A DNA stretch of 64,000 bases from Gemmatimonadota bacterium (GTDB lineage: Bacteria > Gemmatimonadota > Gemmatimonadetes > Gemmatimonadales > Gemmatimonadaceae). The translations under genes were made by a program, and so were the position numbers. The notes beneath the pieces are model-generated. The model was given only the letters and a program-made list of their open reading frames with translations, searched no databases and was not told the DNA's origin. The stretch covers positions 100,839 to 164,838 of the forward strand of contig JAJPIM010000008.1 in NCBI GenBank assembly GCA_021324775.1. Direction: 5' to 3'. Positions 40,921 through 50,854 of this stretch are shown in pieces; the first letter of the stretch is position 1; the number at the start of each line of letters is the position of its first letter.

Positions 40921-42684
40921 ATGCCCCTTTCCGGCTGGCCGTCCCGCGTCGCGCGCGGCCCGGTGCGCAATCGGGTGTGCAATCGGGTGCGCAATCGGGT
41001 GCGCAATCTGGTGTGCGGTCTGGTCGTGCTGAGCGCGGCGGCGAGTGCGCAGGCCCAGCATCCCCATTACGACGTCATCATCACGCACGCGCGGATCGTC
41101 GACGGTACTGGCGCTCCGTGGTTCATCGGTGACATCGGAGTCAATGGCGACCGGATCGCCGCGATCGGCGACCTGCATGACGCGACGGCCACCACCCGGG
41201 CCGATGCGATGGGACTCGTCGCGTCGCCGGGGTTCATCGATGTGCAGGGCCAGTCCGAGTTCAACATCCTCGTGGACAACCGCGCGGCCAGCAAGATCAC
41301 GCAGGGCGTCACGACGGAGATCACGGGAGAGGGGAGCTCGATCGCGCCCGCCAATGACCGCATGCTCAAGGAGCGGGCAGACGAGGCGGCCAAGTACGGG
41401 GTGACGTTGGACTGGCATACGCTGGCCGGCTACTTCCATCATTTCGACCGCACGAAGTCCGCCATCAACCTCGGCACCTTCGTCGGAGCCGGCAGCGTCC
41501 GCAACTTCGTCATCGGCGAGGCCAACCGCCCCGCGACCCCGGCGGAGCTCGATCAGATGCGGGACCTGGTCGCGCAAGCGATGCAGGACGGCGCGTGGGG
41601 CCTGAGCTCGGCCCTGCAATACATCCCCGACCAATACGCCTCGACCGATGAACTGGTCAGCCTGGCGACCGTCGCGCGGCAATACGGCGGTGTGTATTTC
41701 ACGCACCAACGTTCGGAAGGCGACCGCATCTTCCCGTCGCTGGACGAGGTGTTCGCGATCTCGCAGCGAGCCGGCATCTCGGCGACCATCTGGCATCTCA
41801 AGACCGCCTATCGCGAGAACTTCGGCAAGATGCCCGAGGTGCTCCGGCGGATCGCGGCGGCCCGCGTACGCGGCGTCGACGTCGCGGCCAGCGTGTATCC
41901 CTACACTCGGGCGTCCAACGATCTCCCCGCCTGCTTTCCGCCGTGGGTCCTGGAAGGCGGAATGGACAAGATGGCGGAGCGTCTGGCGGACCCGGTCCAG
42001 CGTGCGCGGGCCAAGCGCGAGATGGATGCGGCGAACTCTCCGTGGGAGAACGAGTGGCGCGGCTCGGGCGGAGGCGCGGGCGTGGAACTCATCGAGGTCG
42101 TGAATCCCGCGCTGGCGAAGTACCAGGGGATGACGTTCGCGGAGATCGGGCGCGCGATGGGAAAGGACCCGCGAGACGCTGCCATGGACGTGGCGGTCGC
42201 TGACCACGGCGAGAGCCAGGTGGTGATCGACATCATGGCAGACTCCGACGTCCGGGCCGCGGTCTCGAGCCCCATCGTGACGTTCGGATCGGATTCTCCG
42301 GAACGGGGCGAGGATGGGCCGCTGAGCCATACCAAAGCCCATCCTCGCGCGTTCGGCACATTCCCGCGTGTGCTCGCCAAGTACGTGCGCCAGGAGCACA
42401 CCATGCGGCTCGAAGAGGCGGTCCGCAAGATGACTTTACTCGCGGCGAGCCGGGTGGGGATCATGGATCGCGGCGTGTTGCGGCCGGGGATGATGGCCGA
42501 CATCGCGGTCTTCGATCCGGCGACCATCCAGGACCTCGCGACCTTCACCGATCCTCTCAAATATTCGACGGGCGTCAAGGACGTCATTGTCAACGGCCGT
42601 TTCGTGGTGCTCGACAGCAAGATCACGGACGAGCGCCCGGGGCGCATTCTGCGGGGTCCGGGATATCACCCTGCATCGCAATAA
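40921..42684 (+). CDS. exported N-acyl-D-amino-acid amidohydrolase-like protein with an altered first metal motif
   Basis: The 587-residue protein starts at ATG 40921. A basic repeated segment precedes a signal helix (LVCGLVVLSAAASAQAQ). The amidohydrolase begins DVIITHARIVDGTGAPWF and includes YFTHQRSEGD, IWHLKTAYREN and TFGSDSP, the later metal His, His and Asp residues of D-aminoacylases. The first site, usually His-x-His, reads DVQGQSE here (Gln109, Gln111), and the usual NCG segment reads GEGSS. The later sites may be enough for one metal, but activity is uncertain. The neighbouring PP-loop gene follows closely. Confidence 0.75.
   Translation: MPLSGWPSRVARGPVRNRVCNRVRNRVRNLVCGLVVLSAAASAQAQHPHYDVIITHARIVDGTGAPWFIGDIGVNGDRIAAIGDLHDATATTRADAMGLVASPGFIDVQGQSEFNILVDNRAASKITQGVTTEITGEGSSIAPANDRMLKERADEAAKYGVTLDWHTLAGYFHHFDRTKSAINLGTFVGAGSVRNFVIGEANRPATPAELDQMRDLVAQAMQDGAWGLSSALQYIPDQYASTDELVSLATVARQYGGVYFTHQRSEGDRIFPSLDEVFAISQRAGISATIWHLKTAYRENFGKMPEVLRRIAAARVRGVDVAASVYPYTRASNDLPACFPPWVLEGGMDKMAERLADPVQRARAKREMDAANSPWENEWRGSGGGAGVELIEVVNPALAKYQGMTFAEIGRAMGKDPRDAAMDVAVADHGESQVVIDIMADSDVRAAVSSPIVTFGSDSPERGEDGPLSHTKAHPRAFGTFPRVLAKYVRQEHTMRLEEAVRKMTLLAASRVGIMDRGVLRPGMMADIAVFDPATIQDLATFTDPLKYSTGVKDVIVNGRFVVLDSKITDERPGRILRGPGYHPASQ
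40963..41022. repeat. 12-bp tandem repeat in the amidohydrolase N-terminus
   Basis: Five degenerate units of GTGCGCAATCGG begin at 40963, 40975, 40987, 40999 and 41011. They encode the Arg/Asn/Val-rich segment before the signal helix and are in frame. Confidence 0.8.
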
Positions 42685-42703
42685 CGCCGATCTCGTTTCG
42701 GAG

Positions 42704-43426
42704 ATGCCGGCGGACTCCAGAGAGCCCGTGGTTCTCGCCTGGAGCGGAGGCAAGGACAGCGCGCTGGCGCTCGACGCGCTGCGTGCTGCCGGAGAGGTTC
42801 GTGTGTGCGGACTGATCACGACCGTGACGACCGGGTACGAGCGGATCAGCATGCACGGAGTCCGCCGGACGTTGCTCGAGGCCCAGGCGGCCGCAGTGGG
42901 GCTGCCACTCATCGAGGCGCGCATCCCGATTCGCGCCTCGAACGACAGCTACGAGGCCGCGTTCGCGGCGGCGCTCGCACCCGTTCGCGCGGCTGGCGTG
43001 AAGCGCGTGGCCTTCGGCGACTTGTTTCTGTCCGACATCCGTGCCTACCGGGAGCGGCAGCTCGCCGCACTCGGCATGCGCGCGCTCTTTCCACTGTGGT
43101 TGCGCGATACCCCTGCACTGGCGAGAGAGTTCATCGACCGCGGGTTCGAGGCCGTGCTCGTGTGTGTGGAGCCTGCGAAGATCGCCCCGTCGTTCGCCGG
43201 GCGCGCGTTCGATTCGCAATTGCTGCACGATCTGCCCGGCGGCGCCGACCCGTGCGGCGAGAACGGTGAGTTCCACACCTTCGTGTTCAACGGTCCCGGG
43301 TTCACCCGGCCCGTGCCCGTCGTCGTTGGCCCGGTGGTGGAGCGCGACGGATTCGTATTCTGCGACCTGACGCCCGGACCGGAGTTGGAGCCCGCCACGC
43401 CGGCAGGCACCCAGGGCCGGCCCTAG
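42704..43426 (+). CDS. PP-loop ATPase, Dph6/DUF71-like
   Basis: The 240-residue protein has the PP-loop SGGKDS at residues 14-19, a second conserved segment ERISMHGVRRTLLEAQAAAV, RVAFGDLFLSDIRAYRE and the late GGADPCGENGEFHTFVFNGP, all of the COG2102 (Dph6-type) group. Eukaryotic and archaeal members ligate ammonia to diphthine; bacterial members have unknown substrates. ATG 42704 is preceded by CGGAG with almost no spacing. It begins only 20 bases after the amidohydrolase stop, so the two may be co-transcribed. Confidence 0.8.
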   Translation: MPADSREPVVLAWSGGKDSALALDALRAAGEVRVCGLITTVTTGYERISMHGVRRTLLEAQAAAVGLPLIEARIPIRASNDSYEAAFAAALAPVRAAGVKRVAFGDLFLSDIRAYRERQLAALGMRALFPLWLRDTPALAREFIDRGFEAVLVCVEPAKIAPSFAGRAFDSQLLHDLPGGADPCGENGEFHTFVFNGPGFTRPVPVVVGPVVERDGFVFCDLTPGPELEPATPAGTQGRP

Positions 43427-43625
43427 CTGTCCAACGGCGGTGCTGCCACCAGTTCGCAGGCAACTATTGTGTCGCAGCACCCGGTCAGAACATTTACGCG
43501 TTCCTCGGGGTTGAACCCCGGCGGGCCGGGACCTGAGCGGCGCCGCTGAAACGCATTGTGATCGGGTCGCGTAGGGCAGTGTCGAGGCCGGCGGCTGCCG
43601 AAAAACTCTGGACCAGGGGAACAAC

Positions 43626-44507
43626 GTGGAACTGGTGATCGAAGGGCTATCCAAGACCTACGACAATGGCGTGCGAGCCCTCCGGGACGTCACATTGACC
43701 GTCGCGCCCGGGATGTTCGGGCTGCTCGGTCCCAACGGGGCGGGCAAGTCCACCCTGATGCGCACGATCGCGACGCTCCAGCGGCCTGACTCGGGCGCGA
43801 TCCGCCTGGGATCCATCGATGTGCTGGCGCAGCCGGCCGAGGTACGCAAGCACCTCGGGTATCTGCCGCAGGAGTTCGGGCTGTATCCCAACCAGTCCGC
43901 CGAGACCGTTCTCGATCATTTCGCGGAGCTGAAGGGCGTCACGGTGAGAGGTGAGCGCCGCGATCTGGTGCAGGCGTTGTTGCAGCAGACGAATCTGTAC
44001 GACGTGCGGAGCAAGAAAGTCGGCGGATTCTCTGGCGGGATGAAGCAGCGTCTCGGGATTGCGATCGCGTTAGCCGGGAGCCCGACGCTGCTGATCGTCG
44101 ATGAGCCGACCGCGGGTCTCGATCCGACCGAGCGTCGCCGGTTTCTCAATCTGCTGGGCGAGATCGGCCAGGACGTGATCGTCATCCTGTCGACGCACAT
44201 CGTCGACGACGTTCGTGAGCTGTGTCACCGGATGGCGATCATCAATGAGGGCGCGGTGGTGCTGACGGGCGATCCCGCGGCGGTCATCGAAGAGCTGCGC
44301 GGCCGGGTGTGGCGGCGCGCGGTGCCGAGGGCGGATCTCGCCGCGTTGTCTTCGCAGTACGATGTGATCTCGACCCGTCTGGTCGCCGGCACCCCGATGG
44401 TGCACGTATTCAGCGACACCGATCCAGGAAACGGGTTCACGCCGATCGATGCCGGATTGGAGGACGTGTACTTCCATCGTCTGGGCGCCCAGGCCGTGAC
44501 CGCCTAA
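43626..44507 (+). CDS. ABC transporter ATP-binding protein
   Basis: GTG 43626 follows AGGGGA. The 293-residue ATPase has Walker A GPNGAGKST (residues 38-46), Q-loop PQEFGLYP, signature SGGMKQRLG and Walker B LLIVDEPTAGLD, followed by a switch His in STHIVDD. It ends with an extra domain of about 70 residues. It is directly upstream of the permease-peptidase fusion at 44580 and is clearly its ATPase partner. Together they would be an exporter linked to peptide cleavage. Confidence 0.9.
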   Translation: MELVIEGLSKTYDNGVRALRDVTLTVAPGMFGLLGPNGAGKSTLMRTIATLQRPDSGAIRLGSIDVLAQPAEVRKHLGYLPQEFGLYPNQSAETVLDHFAELKGVTVRGERRDLVQALLQQTNLYDVRSKKVGGFSGGMKQRLGIAIALAGSPTLLIVDEPTAGLDPTERRRFLNLLGEIGQDVIVILSTHIVDDVRELCHRMAIINEGAVVLTGDPAAVIEELRGRVWRRAVPRADLAALSSQYDVISTRLVAGTPMVHVFSDTDPGNGFTPIDAGLEDVYFHRLGAQAVTA

Positions 44508-44579
44508 CCATGATCCCGGGCCGCCGCACGGACCCTTCCCGCGCCGGTCTGTCCACTCCCGTCATCCGAGGCTTTCGCC

Positions 44580-47500
44580 GTGTTCTGGACCGTCTTCCGA
44601 TTTGAACTCGACTACCATAGGCGCCGGCCGAGCACGTATCTGTTCTTCGCCACGCTGTTCCTGATGACGTTTTTCGCGATGGCTTCGGACGCCTTCCTGA
44701 TCTTCGACGACCAGGGACAGGTGATGAAGAACGCGCCGATCGTTCTGGCGCAGACGATGGCGGTCATATGCGCGATCGGCCAGACCATCACGACGGCCCT
44801 GATGGGTACGGCGATCCTCCGCGACGTGCAGCTCAAGTCTCACGAGCTGGTCTTCACCACGCGTGTCACCCGGAACGGCTACCTGGCGGGCCGATTTGCC
44901 GGTGCGTGTGTGGTCATGCTTTTGATCTATCTCGCCCTGCCCCTGGGTTCTCTGGTGGGGACATGGATGCCCTGGGTCGATCACGACAGGCTACAACAGT
45001 TCCGGCTGATGAGTTATCTCCGACCCTTCCTCATCATCGTCGTTCCCAACATCCTGTTTGTGAGCGCTCTGTTCTTCACCGTTGGTGCCATTACGCGCAA
45101 TCTGCTGGCGATCTACGTCCAGGGAGTCGCGCTCCTCGCCGTGTGGGCGATTTCGCAGAACATCCTGCGCGATCTCGACAAACGACTGCTCGGCGCGATC
45201 GTGGATCCGTTCGCCCTCTCCACGACCGGTTTGGTGACCCGCTACTGGACGGTGGCTGACAAGAACATGCGGGACATCACGCTCACCGGCCCACTGCTGT
45301 GGAACCGCGTCCTCTGGATCGGCCTCGCGGCCGTCGTCTTGGGGATCGCGTTCATGGCCGTTCGGCTGGAAGTTGAAGCGCAGCCGCTCTTGCCCGCCTG
45401 GCTGCGCCGACGCCGGCGGCCGGCCCCGATTCCGGCTTCCATGCCGTACCCGGCGGCGAGCCGATTCGGGAGCTTGACCCTCCCGCCTGCCCGCTTGCAT
45501 TTCGACCCGCGCGCGCGTTTCCAGCAGATGATGAGTCTGTGCCGGTTCTTTTTCGCGTCGATCGTACGCGAGCCCGTATTCCTGGCGATTGCCATCATTG
45601 CCAGTATCAACGTCAGTCTGGGAGCCTGGAACGTCGATCGCCTGTACGGAACCCCCATCTGGCCAGTCACGGCGGAGATGATCGGCTTTCTCAATGGTGG
45701 TCTGGCCCTGTTCACCATCATTCTGACGACGATATACGCCGGCGAGCTGGTGTGGCGCGAGCGCCAATTGCGAGCTGACGGCGCGACCGACGCACTGCCA
45801 GTCCCGACGTCAGTGGTGGTCGGCGGCAAGATCCTGGGTTTTCTCGGCGCGATGGCTGTGATGCTCCTGGTCGCAATGCTGGCGACGGTGGGCGTGCAGA
45901 CGGCGAAGGGGTATCACCACTACGAGTTTCCGCTGTACCTGCAGGCGCTCCTGGGCGTGGTGTGGCCAACCACTGTCGAACTCACGGCGCTCGCATTGCT
46001 GGTGCACACCCTCGTGAACAACAAGTACGTCGGACACGTCGTCATGATCGTGTTCTACGTGCTGACGGCGGTGCTCGGTACGTGGGGGTTCGAGCGCGTG
46101 CTGTACCAGTATGGCCAGGCGCCCACGTTCATCTACTCCGACATGAACCGGTTCGGGCACTACGCGCCATTCATGACGTGGGTGACGATGTACAATTGCG
46201 CGCTTGCCGCGGTGCTGCTCGTGCTGGCGTACCTGTTCTGGGTGCGGGGTGCGGACGATGGATGGCCCGCGCGCCTGCGGAATGCGGCAGCCCGTTGGCA
46301 GTCGGGCGCCACCAAGGTAGCCGGGGGCCTGACCGCAGCCGGCGCGATCGCGAGCGGCGGTTTCGTCTTCTACAACACGGCGGTCCTGAATCCGTTTGCG
46401 GGGACCAAGGAGATCGAGAACCGCCAGGTGGCGTACGAGAAGGACTACCGGCACTTCAAGGATCTGGCGCAGCCGCGCATCGTTGGCGTGCGCATCCGGG
46501 CCGACCTCGTGCCGGAGCGTCGCGAGTTCGCTCTGCAGAGCGTCTATCGCATCGTCAACAAGCGCGCGCGGCCACTCGACAGCCTGTTGGTCAGCTTGCC
46601 CGCCGTGGGGTTCGGCTCGAACATCACCGGTGGTGTGTTCGCGGGCGGCGGGTACCACGCCGACTCGCTGGTGTGGAGCAAGCCAAGCCGGGTGTTGCTC
46701 GCCGACAGTGCGCGTGGCGTGTATCTGTACCGGCTCACGACTCCGCTCGCGCCGGGCGATTCCCTGACGCTGTCGTTCGGCGGCCATTTCTCACCGGCCG
46801 GCTTTCCGAATGCGAATCCGAACAACGACATCGTGGACAACGGAACCTTCCTCAACAACAACTATTTTCCTGGCCTGGGCTACGACGACGGCCCCGAGCT
46901 GGCGGATGATGACAAGCGCAAGGAGCACAAGCTCGCTCCGAAGGCGCGGGCACATCCGATCGGTGATACGCTGGCGCGAAAGGACAACGCGCTGTCGATG
47001 GATGCAGACTGGATCTCCTTCGACGCCGCGGTGTCCACCGTTCCCGGCCAGATCGCGATCGCACCGGGGTACCTCCAGCGCGATACGGTGGAAAACGGGC
47101 GCCATGTGTTCTACTACCACATGGACAAGCCGATCCTCCCCCTGTATTCGATTCAATCGGCTCGCTACCTGGTGCGTCACGACCAGTACAAGGGCGTTGC
47201 GATCGACGTCTACTATCACGCGGGTCACGAGTATGATGTCGATCGGATGATCGACGCCACCAAACGCGGGCTGGACTACTACACCACGAACTTCAGCCCC
47301 TATCAGTTCCGCCAGTACCGCATCATCGAGTTCCCCCGGTATCAGGTATTCGCCGAGTCCTTCCCCAATACCATTCCATTCTCCGAGGGTATCGGATTCA
47401 TCGCCCGGGTCCGGGACCGGGATGACGACCTCGACATGCCGATGTTCGTGACGGCGCACGAGCTGGCCCACCAGTGGTGGGCGCATCAGATCGTGCCGGC

Positions 47501-48242
47501 CAACGTACAGGGCGCGGCGATGCTCACGGAGTCGCTGGCCGAGTATTCGGCGCTCACCGTGATGGAGAAGCGGTACGGTGCGTCGCGCGCCCAGAAGTTT
47601 CTGCGCTTCGAGCTGGACATGTATCTCCGCGGGCGGAGCGCAGAGAAAAAGAAGGAACTGCCGCTCATGCTGGTGGAAGGCCAGCCCTACATCCATTACA
47701 ACAAGGGTTCGCTGGTGTTCTACGCGCTGCGCGACTACATCGGCGAGGATTCTCTCAATGTGGCGCTGCGCCGGTATCTCAAGGACAAGGGGTTCCAGAA
47801 CCCCCCGTATACCGTGACGACGGATCTGCTGCAGTACATCCGCGCCGTCACGCCGGATTCACTGCAGTACGTGATCCATGATCTGTTCGAGACGATCACG
47901 CTGTACGACAACAAGGCGGATACGGCAACGGCGGTCAAACGCGCCGACGGCACCTACGCCGTGCACCTCGCATTTTCGGCGAAGAAGCTGCGGGCGGACA
48001 GCCTGGGCAACCAGACCGAGATCCCGGTGGCCGACTACATCGACGCCGGCGTGTTCGGCGCGCCCGAGCCGGGCAACAAACTGGGGAAGCCGCTCGCGGT
48101 CCGCAAAGTCCACGTGACCGCCAACCAGATGTCGGCGGACTTCGTGGTATCCGAGCGTCCCGTCAAGGCGGGGATCGATCCGTACAACAAGCTGATCGAC
48201 CGGACCCCGGAGGACAACGTCCGCACGGTCGATGTGAAGTAG
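44580..48242 (+). CDS. ABC permease fused to an M1-family aminopeptidase
   Basis: GTG 44580 starts a 1,220-residue protein. The first 580 residues carry about twelve hydrophobic helices of ABC-2-type permease (for example STYLFFATLFLMTFFAMAS, VVMLLIYLALPLGSLVGTW). From about residue 630 the chain is an extracytoplasmic M1 peptidase: zinc motif HELAHQWW at 960-967 with Glu961 catalytic, and the third ligand Glu984 in LTESLAEYSAL, 19 residues after the second His (one more than in aminopeptidase N). The preceding gene is its ATPase. The fusion is a known architecture in Bacteroidota, Acidobacteriota and Gemmatimonadota. The substrate is unknown. Confidence 0.85.
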   Translation: MFWTVFRFELDYHRRRPSTYLFFATLFLMTFFAMASDAFLIFDDQGQVMKNAPIVLAQTMAVICAIGQTITTALMGTAILRDVQLKSHELVFTTRVTRNGYLAGRFAGACVVMLLIYLALPLGSLVGTWMPWVDHDRLQQFRLMSYLRPFLIIVVPNILFVSALFFTVGAITRNLLAIYVQGVALLAVWAISQNILRDLDKRLLGAIVDPFALSTTGLVTRYWTVADKNMRDITLTGPLLWNRVLWIGLAAVVLGIAFMAVRLEVEAQPLLPAWLRRRRRPAPIPASMPYPAASRFGSLTLPPARLHFDPRARFQQMMSLCRFFFASIVREPVFLAIAIIASINVSLGAWNVDRLYGTPIWPVTAEMIGFLNGGLALFTIILTTIYAGELVWRERQLRADGATDALPVPTSVVVGGKILGFLGAMAVMLLVAMLATVGVQTAKGYHHYEFPLYLQALLGVVWPTTVELTALALLVHTLVNNKYVGHVVMIVFYVLTAVLGTWGFERVLYQYGQAPTFIYSDMNRFGHYAPFMTWVTMYNCALAAVLLVLAYLFWVRGADDGWPARLRNAAARWQSGATKVAGGLTAAGAIASGGFVFYNTAVLNPFAGTKEIENRQVAYEKDYRHFKDLAQPRIVGVRIRADLVPERREFALQSVYRIVNKRARPLDSLLVSLPAVGFGSNITGGVFAGGGYHADSLVWSKPSRVLLADSARGVYLYRLTTPLAPGDSLTLSFGGHFSPAGFPNANPNNDIVDNGTFLNNNYFPGLGYDDGPELADDDKRKEHKLAPKARAHPIGDTLARKDNALSMDADWISFDAAVSTVPGQIAIAPGYLQRDTVENGRHVFYYHMDKPILPLYSIQSARYLVRHDQYKGVAIDVYYHAGHEYDVDRMIDATKRGLDYYTTNFSPYQFRQYRIIEFPRYQVFAESFPNTIPFSEGIGFIARVRDRDDDLDMPMFVTAHELAHQWWAHQIVPANVQGAAMLTESLAEYSALTVMEKRYGASRAQKFLRFELDMYLRGRSAEKKKELPLMLVEGQPYIHYNKGSLVFYALRDYIGEDSLNVALRRYLKDKGFQNPPYTVTTDLLQYIRAVTPDSLQYVIHDLFETITLYDNKADTATAVKRADGTYAVHLAFSAKKLRADSLGNQTEIPVADYIDAGVFGAPEPGNKLGKPLAVRKVHVTANQMSADFVVSERPVKAGIDPYNKLIDRTPEDNVRTVDVK

Positions 48243-48258
48243 TGGTCATGGAGCGCCG

Positions 48259-49536
48259 TCAGGCTGCTTCAGGGACGACGCCGGCCGGGATGCGCGGTCG
48301 CGGTTTCCAATCGAGCGTCGCGATACGGGGAACGACGACGATCCACGACACCGCTCCGATAAGAGCGATCGCGATCGCAAGCCCGAACGCGGTATAGAAA
48401 TGTCCCGTGCGATCGACCATGAAGCCGGTGATCGCGGGGCCAACGATGCCAGCCAGATTTCCGACGCAGTTCTGGAATCCCACCCAGCGGCCGGACGCGG
48501 TCGGGCCGGCCAACGTCTGGCCGACGGCGTACAGCGTGGCAGAGGCCGGCCCAAAGGCCGCGCCCGCAAGGAGGAGACACACCGACGATGCGAGTGGTGG
48601 TGCCCAGACCGCACCCACGAGGCACATGGCGAACGTCGTTTGGCTGGCGATCATCACCGTCTTATACGCCCGATTCGGTGTGGCGCCGCTGCGAATCCAG
48701 CGGTCCATAGCCCATCCAGCGGCGAATGCTCCTCCGGCCTGCATCAGGTACACCGCGCCGCCCAATGCCGCCATGCGCGCGATCGAGAACCCGCGCTCCT
48801 GCACGAGGTACAGCGGAAGCCAGCTGATGACGACGTAGAACGCATAGTTGGCGCAGAAGTGCCCGAGTGCCGCGCCCACCGCGGCACGGCGCCGGATGAT
48901 TTCGGCATACGGCGGGCTCTGGGCCGGATCCGGCGCGCAGGCGAGCGACAGATCGCGTACAGGGCCCGTGATCCACGGCCAGAGCCAGAGCAGTGACAGC
49001 GCGCCGAGTGCGACAAAGAGCGGGCGCCATCCGAAGCGGGCGAGGATCATTCCGCCGACGAACGTGCCGAAGGCCGGACCGGCGGCCAGTCCCACGGCGA
49101 TTGCCCCATTCGCCCGGCCCCGCTTCTCGATGCCCACATGCGTGGCGAGCATCTTGGAGCTGCAGGGGAACGCGACGCTCTCGCCGAGCCCGAGCATCAG
49201 CCGCAGACCCAGCAGCGTCACGAAACCGCCCGCGATCCCCGTCAGCAGCGTCGCGACCGACCAGATCGCGAAACCCACCGCGACGACTCGCTCCACCCGA
49301 AATCGCTCGGCCAGCCAGCCAGCCGGGATCTGGCTGATCGCATAGGTCCAGTAGAACGCTGAAAACAGTATTCCGATCTGCGACGCCGAGAGGTGGAACT
49401 GGCGCTGCACGACCGGGGCGGCGGTCGCGAGGTTGCCCCGGTCCACGTAGTTGATGAAGACGGCCACAGCCAGCAGCAGCCCGATGCGGCGCGCCATGCG
49501 AGACTGCCCATCTGGGCCCGCAACCGATGCCGTCAT
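48259..49536 (-). CDS. MFS transporter of the anion:cation symporter type
   Basis: The 425-residue protein has about twelve hydrophobic helices. The first is followed by VDRGNLATAAPVVQRQF, the family motif 'NYxDR' (INYVDRGNLA, with Asp and Arg near residue 32), and the loop GWLAERFRVERVVAVGF (G-x3-D/E-R-x-G pattern). These mark the ACS branch that carries organic acids, sugar acids or vitamins. The C-terminal helices (GFMVDRTGHFYTAFGLAIAI) are normal. It converges with the permease-peptidase gene with 16 bases between stops. The substrate cannot be read. Confidence 0.8.
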   Translation of the reverse strand: MTASVAGPDGQSRMARRIGLLLAVAVFINYVDRGNLATAAPVVQRQFHLSASQIGILFSAFYWTYAISQIPAGWLAERFRVERVVAVGFAIWSVATLLTGIAGGFVTLLGLRLMLGLGESVAFPCSSKMLATHVGIEKRGRANGAIAVGLAAGPAFGTFVGGMILARFGWRPLFVALGALSLLWLWPWITGPVRDLSLACAPDPAQSPPYAEIIRRRAAVGAALGHFCANYAFYVVISWLPLYLVQERGFSIARMAALGGAVYLMQAGGAFAAGWAMDRWIRSGATPNRAYKTVMIASQTTFAMCLVGAVWAPPLASSVCLLLAGAAFGPASATLYAVGQTLAGPTASGRWVGFQNCVGNLAGIVGPAITGFMVDRTGHFYTAFGLAIAIALIGAVSWIVVVPRIATLDWKPRPRIPAGVVPEAA

Positions 49537-49696
49537 CCGGCCTCTGGGGTAGAACCGTGGGCCCTAATTGAACCCCGCGGTCCCACCTTCGTAAGGCACG
49601 GGTGCTGCGGTATCGGGATCGGCGGTGCAGAGGCCGCGAGCTGAGGTGCCAGTCCCCGAAGCCGCCAACTGGCTGATCACTCTCCTGGAGGTCTCG

Positions 49697-50251
49697 ATGC
49701 ACTCTGTCATTCAGGCCGGTGCGCTCTTCACGGTGGCCGCCGTGGCGCTGGCGGGCGTCGGGTGCAGCACGCAACAGACGGCGCCCGCGCTGTTCGCCAT
49801 CGGCGGCACGTATACCGGGACGCTCACCTACCGCATGACGGGTCTTCCCTCGGCCAGCTCGCCGATCGCGCCCGCCATCACCATCCAAATGAGTGATCCC
49901 GATGCGAACGGCAACATCAGCGGCAGTTTCACGCTCGGCCAGGGATTCACGGGCACCGGCGCGATCGCGGCGGTCTACAGCGCCAGCGTGATCAACTGGC
50001 AGCAGTTCGGCGATCCGGGAAAACCACTGTTCTACATTGGAACGCTGCTGGCGGCCAGCTATCCCGCGTGCAATTTCGCGAGCGCCACGTTCGTGCTAGG
50101 CGAGGGCAACGGGGGCGGCTTCGACGGAATGGGCCACCTGGACCTCGGCGGGACGTATTCAGGCATCACCTGTACCACCGGCACACCCGGCGATTCAGTC
50201 GCGACGATGATGACCGCGAACCTCGTGGCATTCAATCCGTCGCCGCGTTGA
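49697..50251 (+). CDS. lipoprotein of unknown function
   Basis: ATG 49697 follows GGAGG. The 184-residue product has a lipoprotein signal (ALAGVGCSTQQ, Cys23) and a Gly/Ser/Thr-rich beta domain with repeats of the type GTYTGTLTYRMTG and GGTYSGITCTTG at the two ends, suggesting a beta-sandwich or barrel. Two Cys in the domain may be bridged. No family recognised. Confidence 0.6.
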   Translation: MHSVIQAGALFTVAAVALAGVGCSTQQTAPALFAIGGTYTGTLTYRMTGLPSASSPIAPAITIQMSDPDANGNISGSFTLGQGFTGTGAIAAVYSASVINWQQFGDPGKPLFYIGTLLAASYPACNFASATFVLGEGNGGGFDGMGHLDLGGTYSGITCTTGTPGDSVATMMTANLVAFNPSPR

Positions 50252-50416
50252 TCGTGTCCTGCGTTGCGTCGTGCAACGGCCGGGCCGAACGGTGTGCGCG
50301 ACGCCTTTCATTTAGCCGAGGCGATGGTAAAACGGTTCGTGGCGCAGTGCCGCGCCATTCTACAGTAAGCTCGCTCTCGACGCGATCCGTCTCGTCAGGC
50401 CACCACTTTTCCGCTC

Positions 50417-50854
50417 TTGCGCTCGAGGATAGCGCTATTGTCGAGTAGATCGGAACTCAAGGACCTAGCGCAGTTGCGCCTGAAGGAGGCACAGGCTCTC
50501 TATTCTGCTGGGTTTTTCGATGGCGCAGCGTATCTCTGCGGGTATGTCATTGAGCTGGCCCTGAAGGCGCGTATTTGTAAACTCTTGGGCGTGGCGGACT
50601 ATCCTGATGGCGGCAAGTACAAGCAGGTCTTCGCCGTTCATGACTTCGATCAGCTATTGTTCCTGTCGGGACTCCGCCGGAAGCTCTTGCCCGGGAGCCA
50701 GCTATCCACCAATTGGTCTATTGCAAGTCCGTGGACGCCTGAGCAGCGGTACAGACCGGCCGGCACGTTTTCGCAGCAAGACACATTCGATATTCTCAAC
50801 GCAATCCGCGACTCTCGGCACGGAATATTTCGATGGATCAAGAGGCACTGGTAA
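50417..50854 (+). CDS. HEPN-domain protein
   Basis: The 145-residue product starts near 50417 (TTG) or at a second TTG about 20 bases downstream. The helical segment LAQLRLKEAQALYSAGFFDG then AAYLCGYVIELALKARICKL is the HEPN signature, and FAVHDFDQLLFLSGLRRKLL follows. HEPN proteins of toxin pairs carry R-x4-6-H; here the late RDSRHGIFRWIKRHW has only R-x3-H, so RNase activity is doubtful. Base composition is more AT-rich than the neighbours. It overlaps the next gene by 22 bases, and the two likely form one unit. Confidence 0.6.
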   Translation: MRSRIALLSSRSELKDLAQLRLKEAQALYSAGFFDGAAYLCGYVIELALKARICKLLGVADYPDGGKYKQVFAVHDFDQLLFLSGLRRKLLPGSQLSTNWSIASPWTPEQRYRPAGTFSQQDTFDILNAIRDSRHGIFRWIKRHW

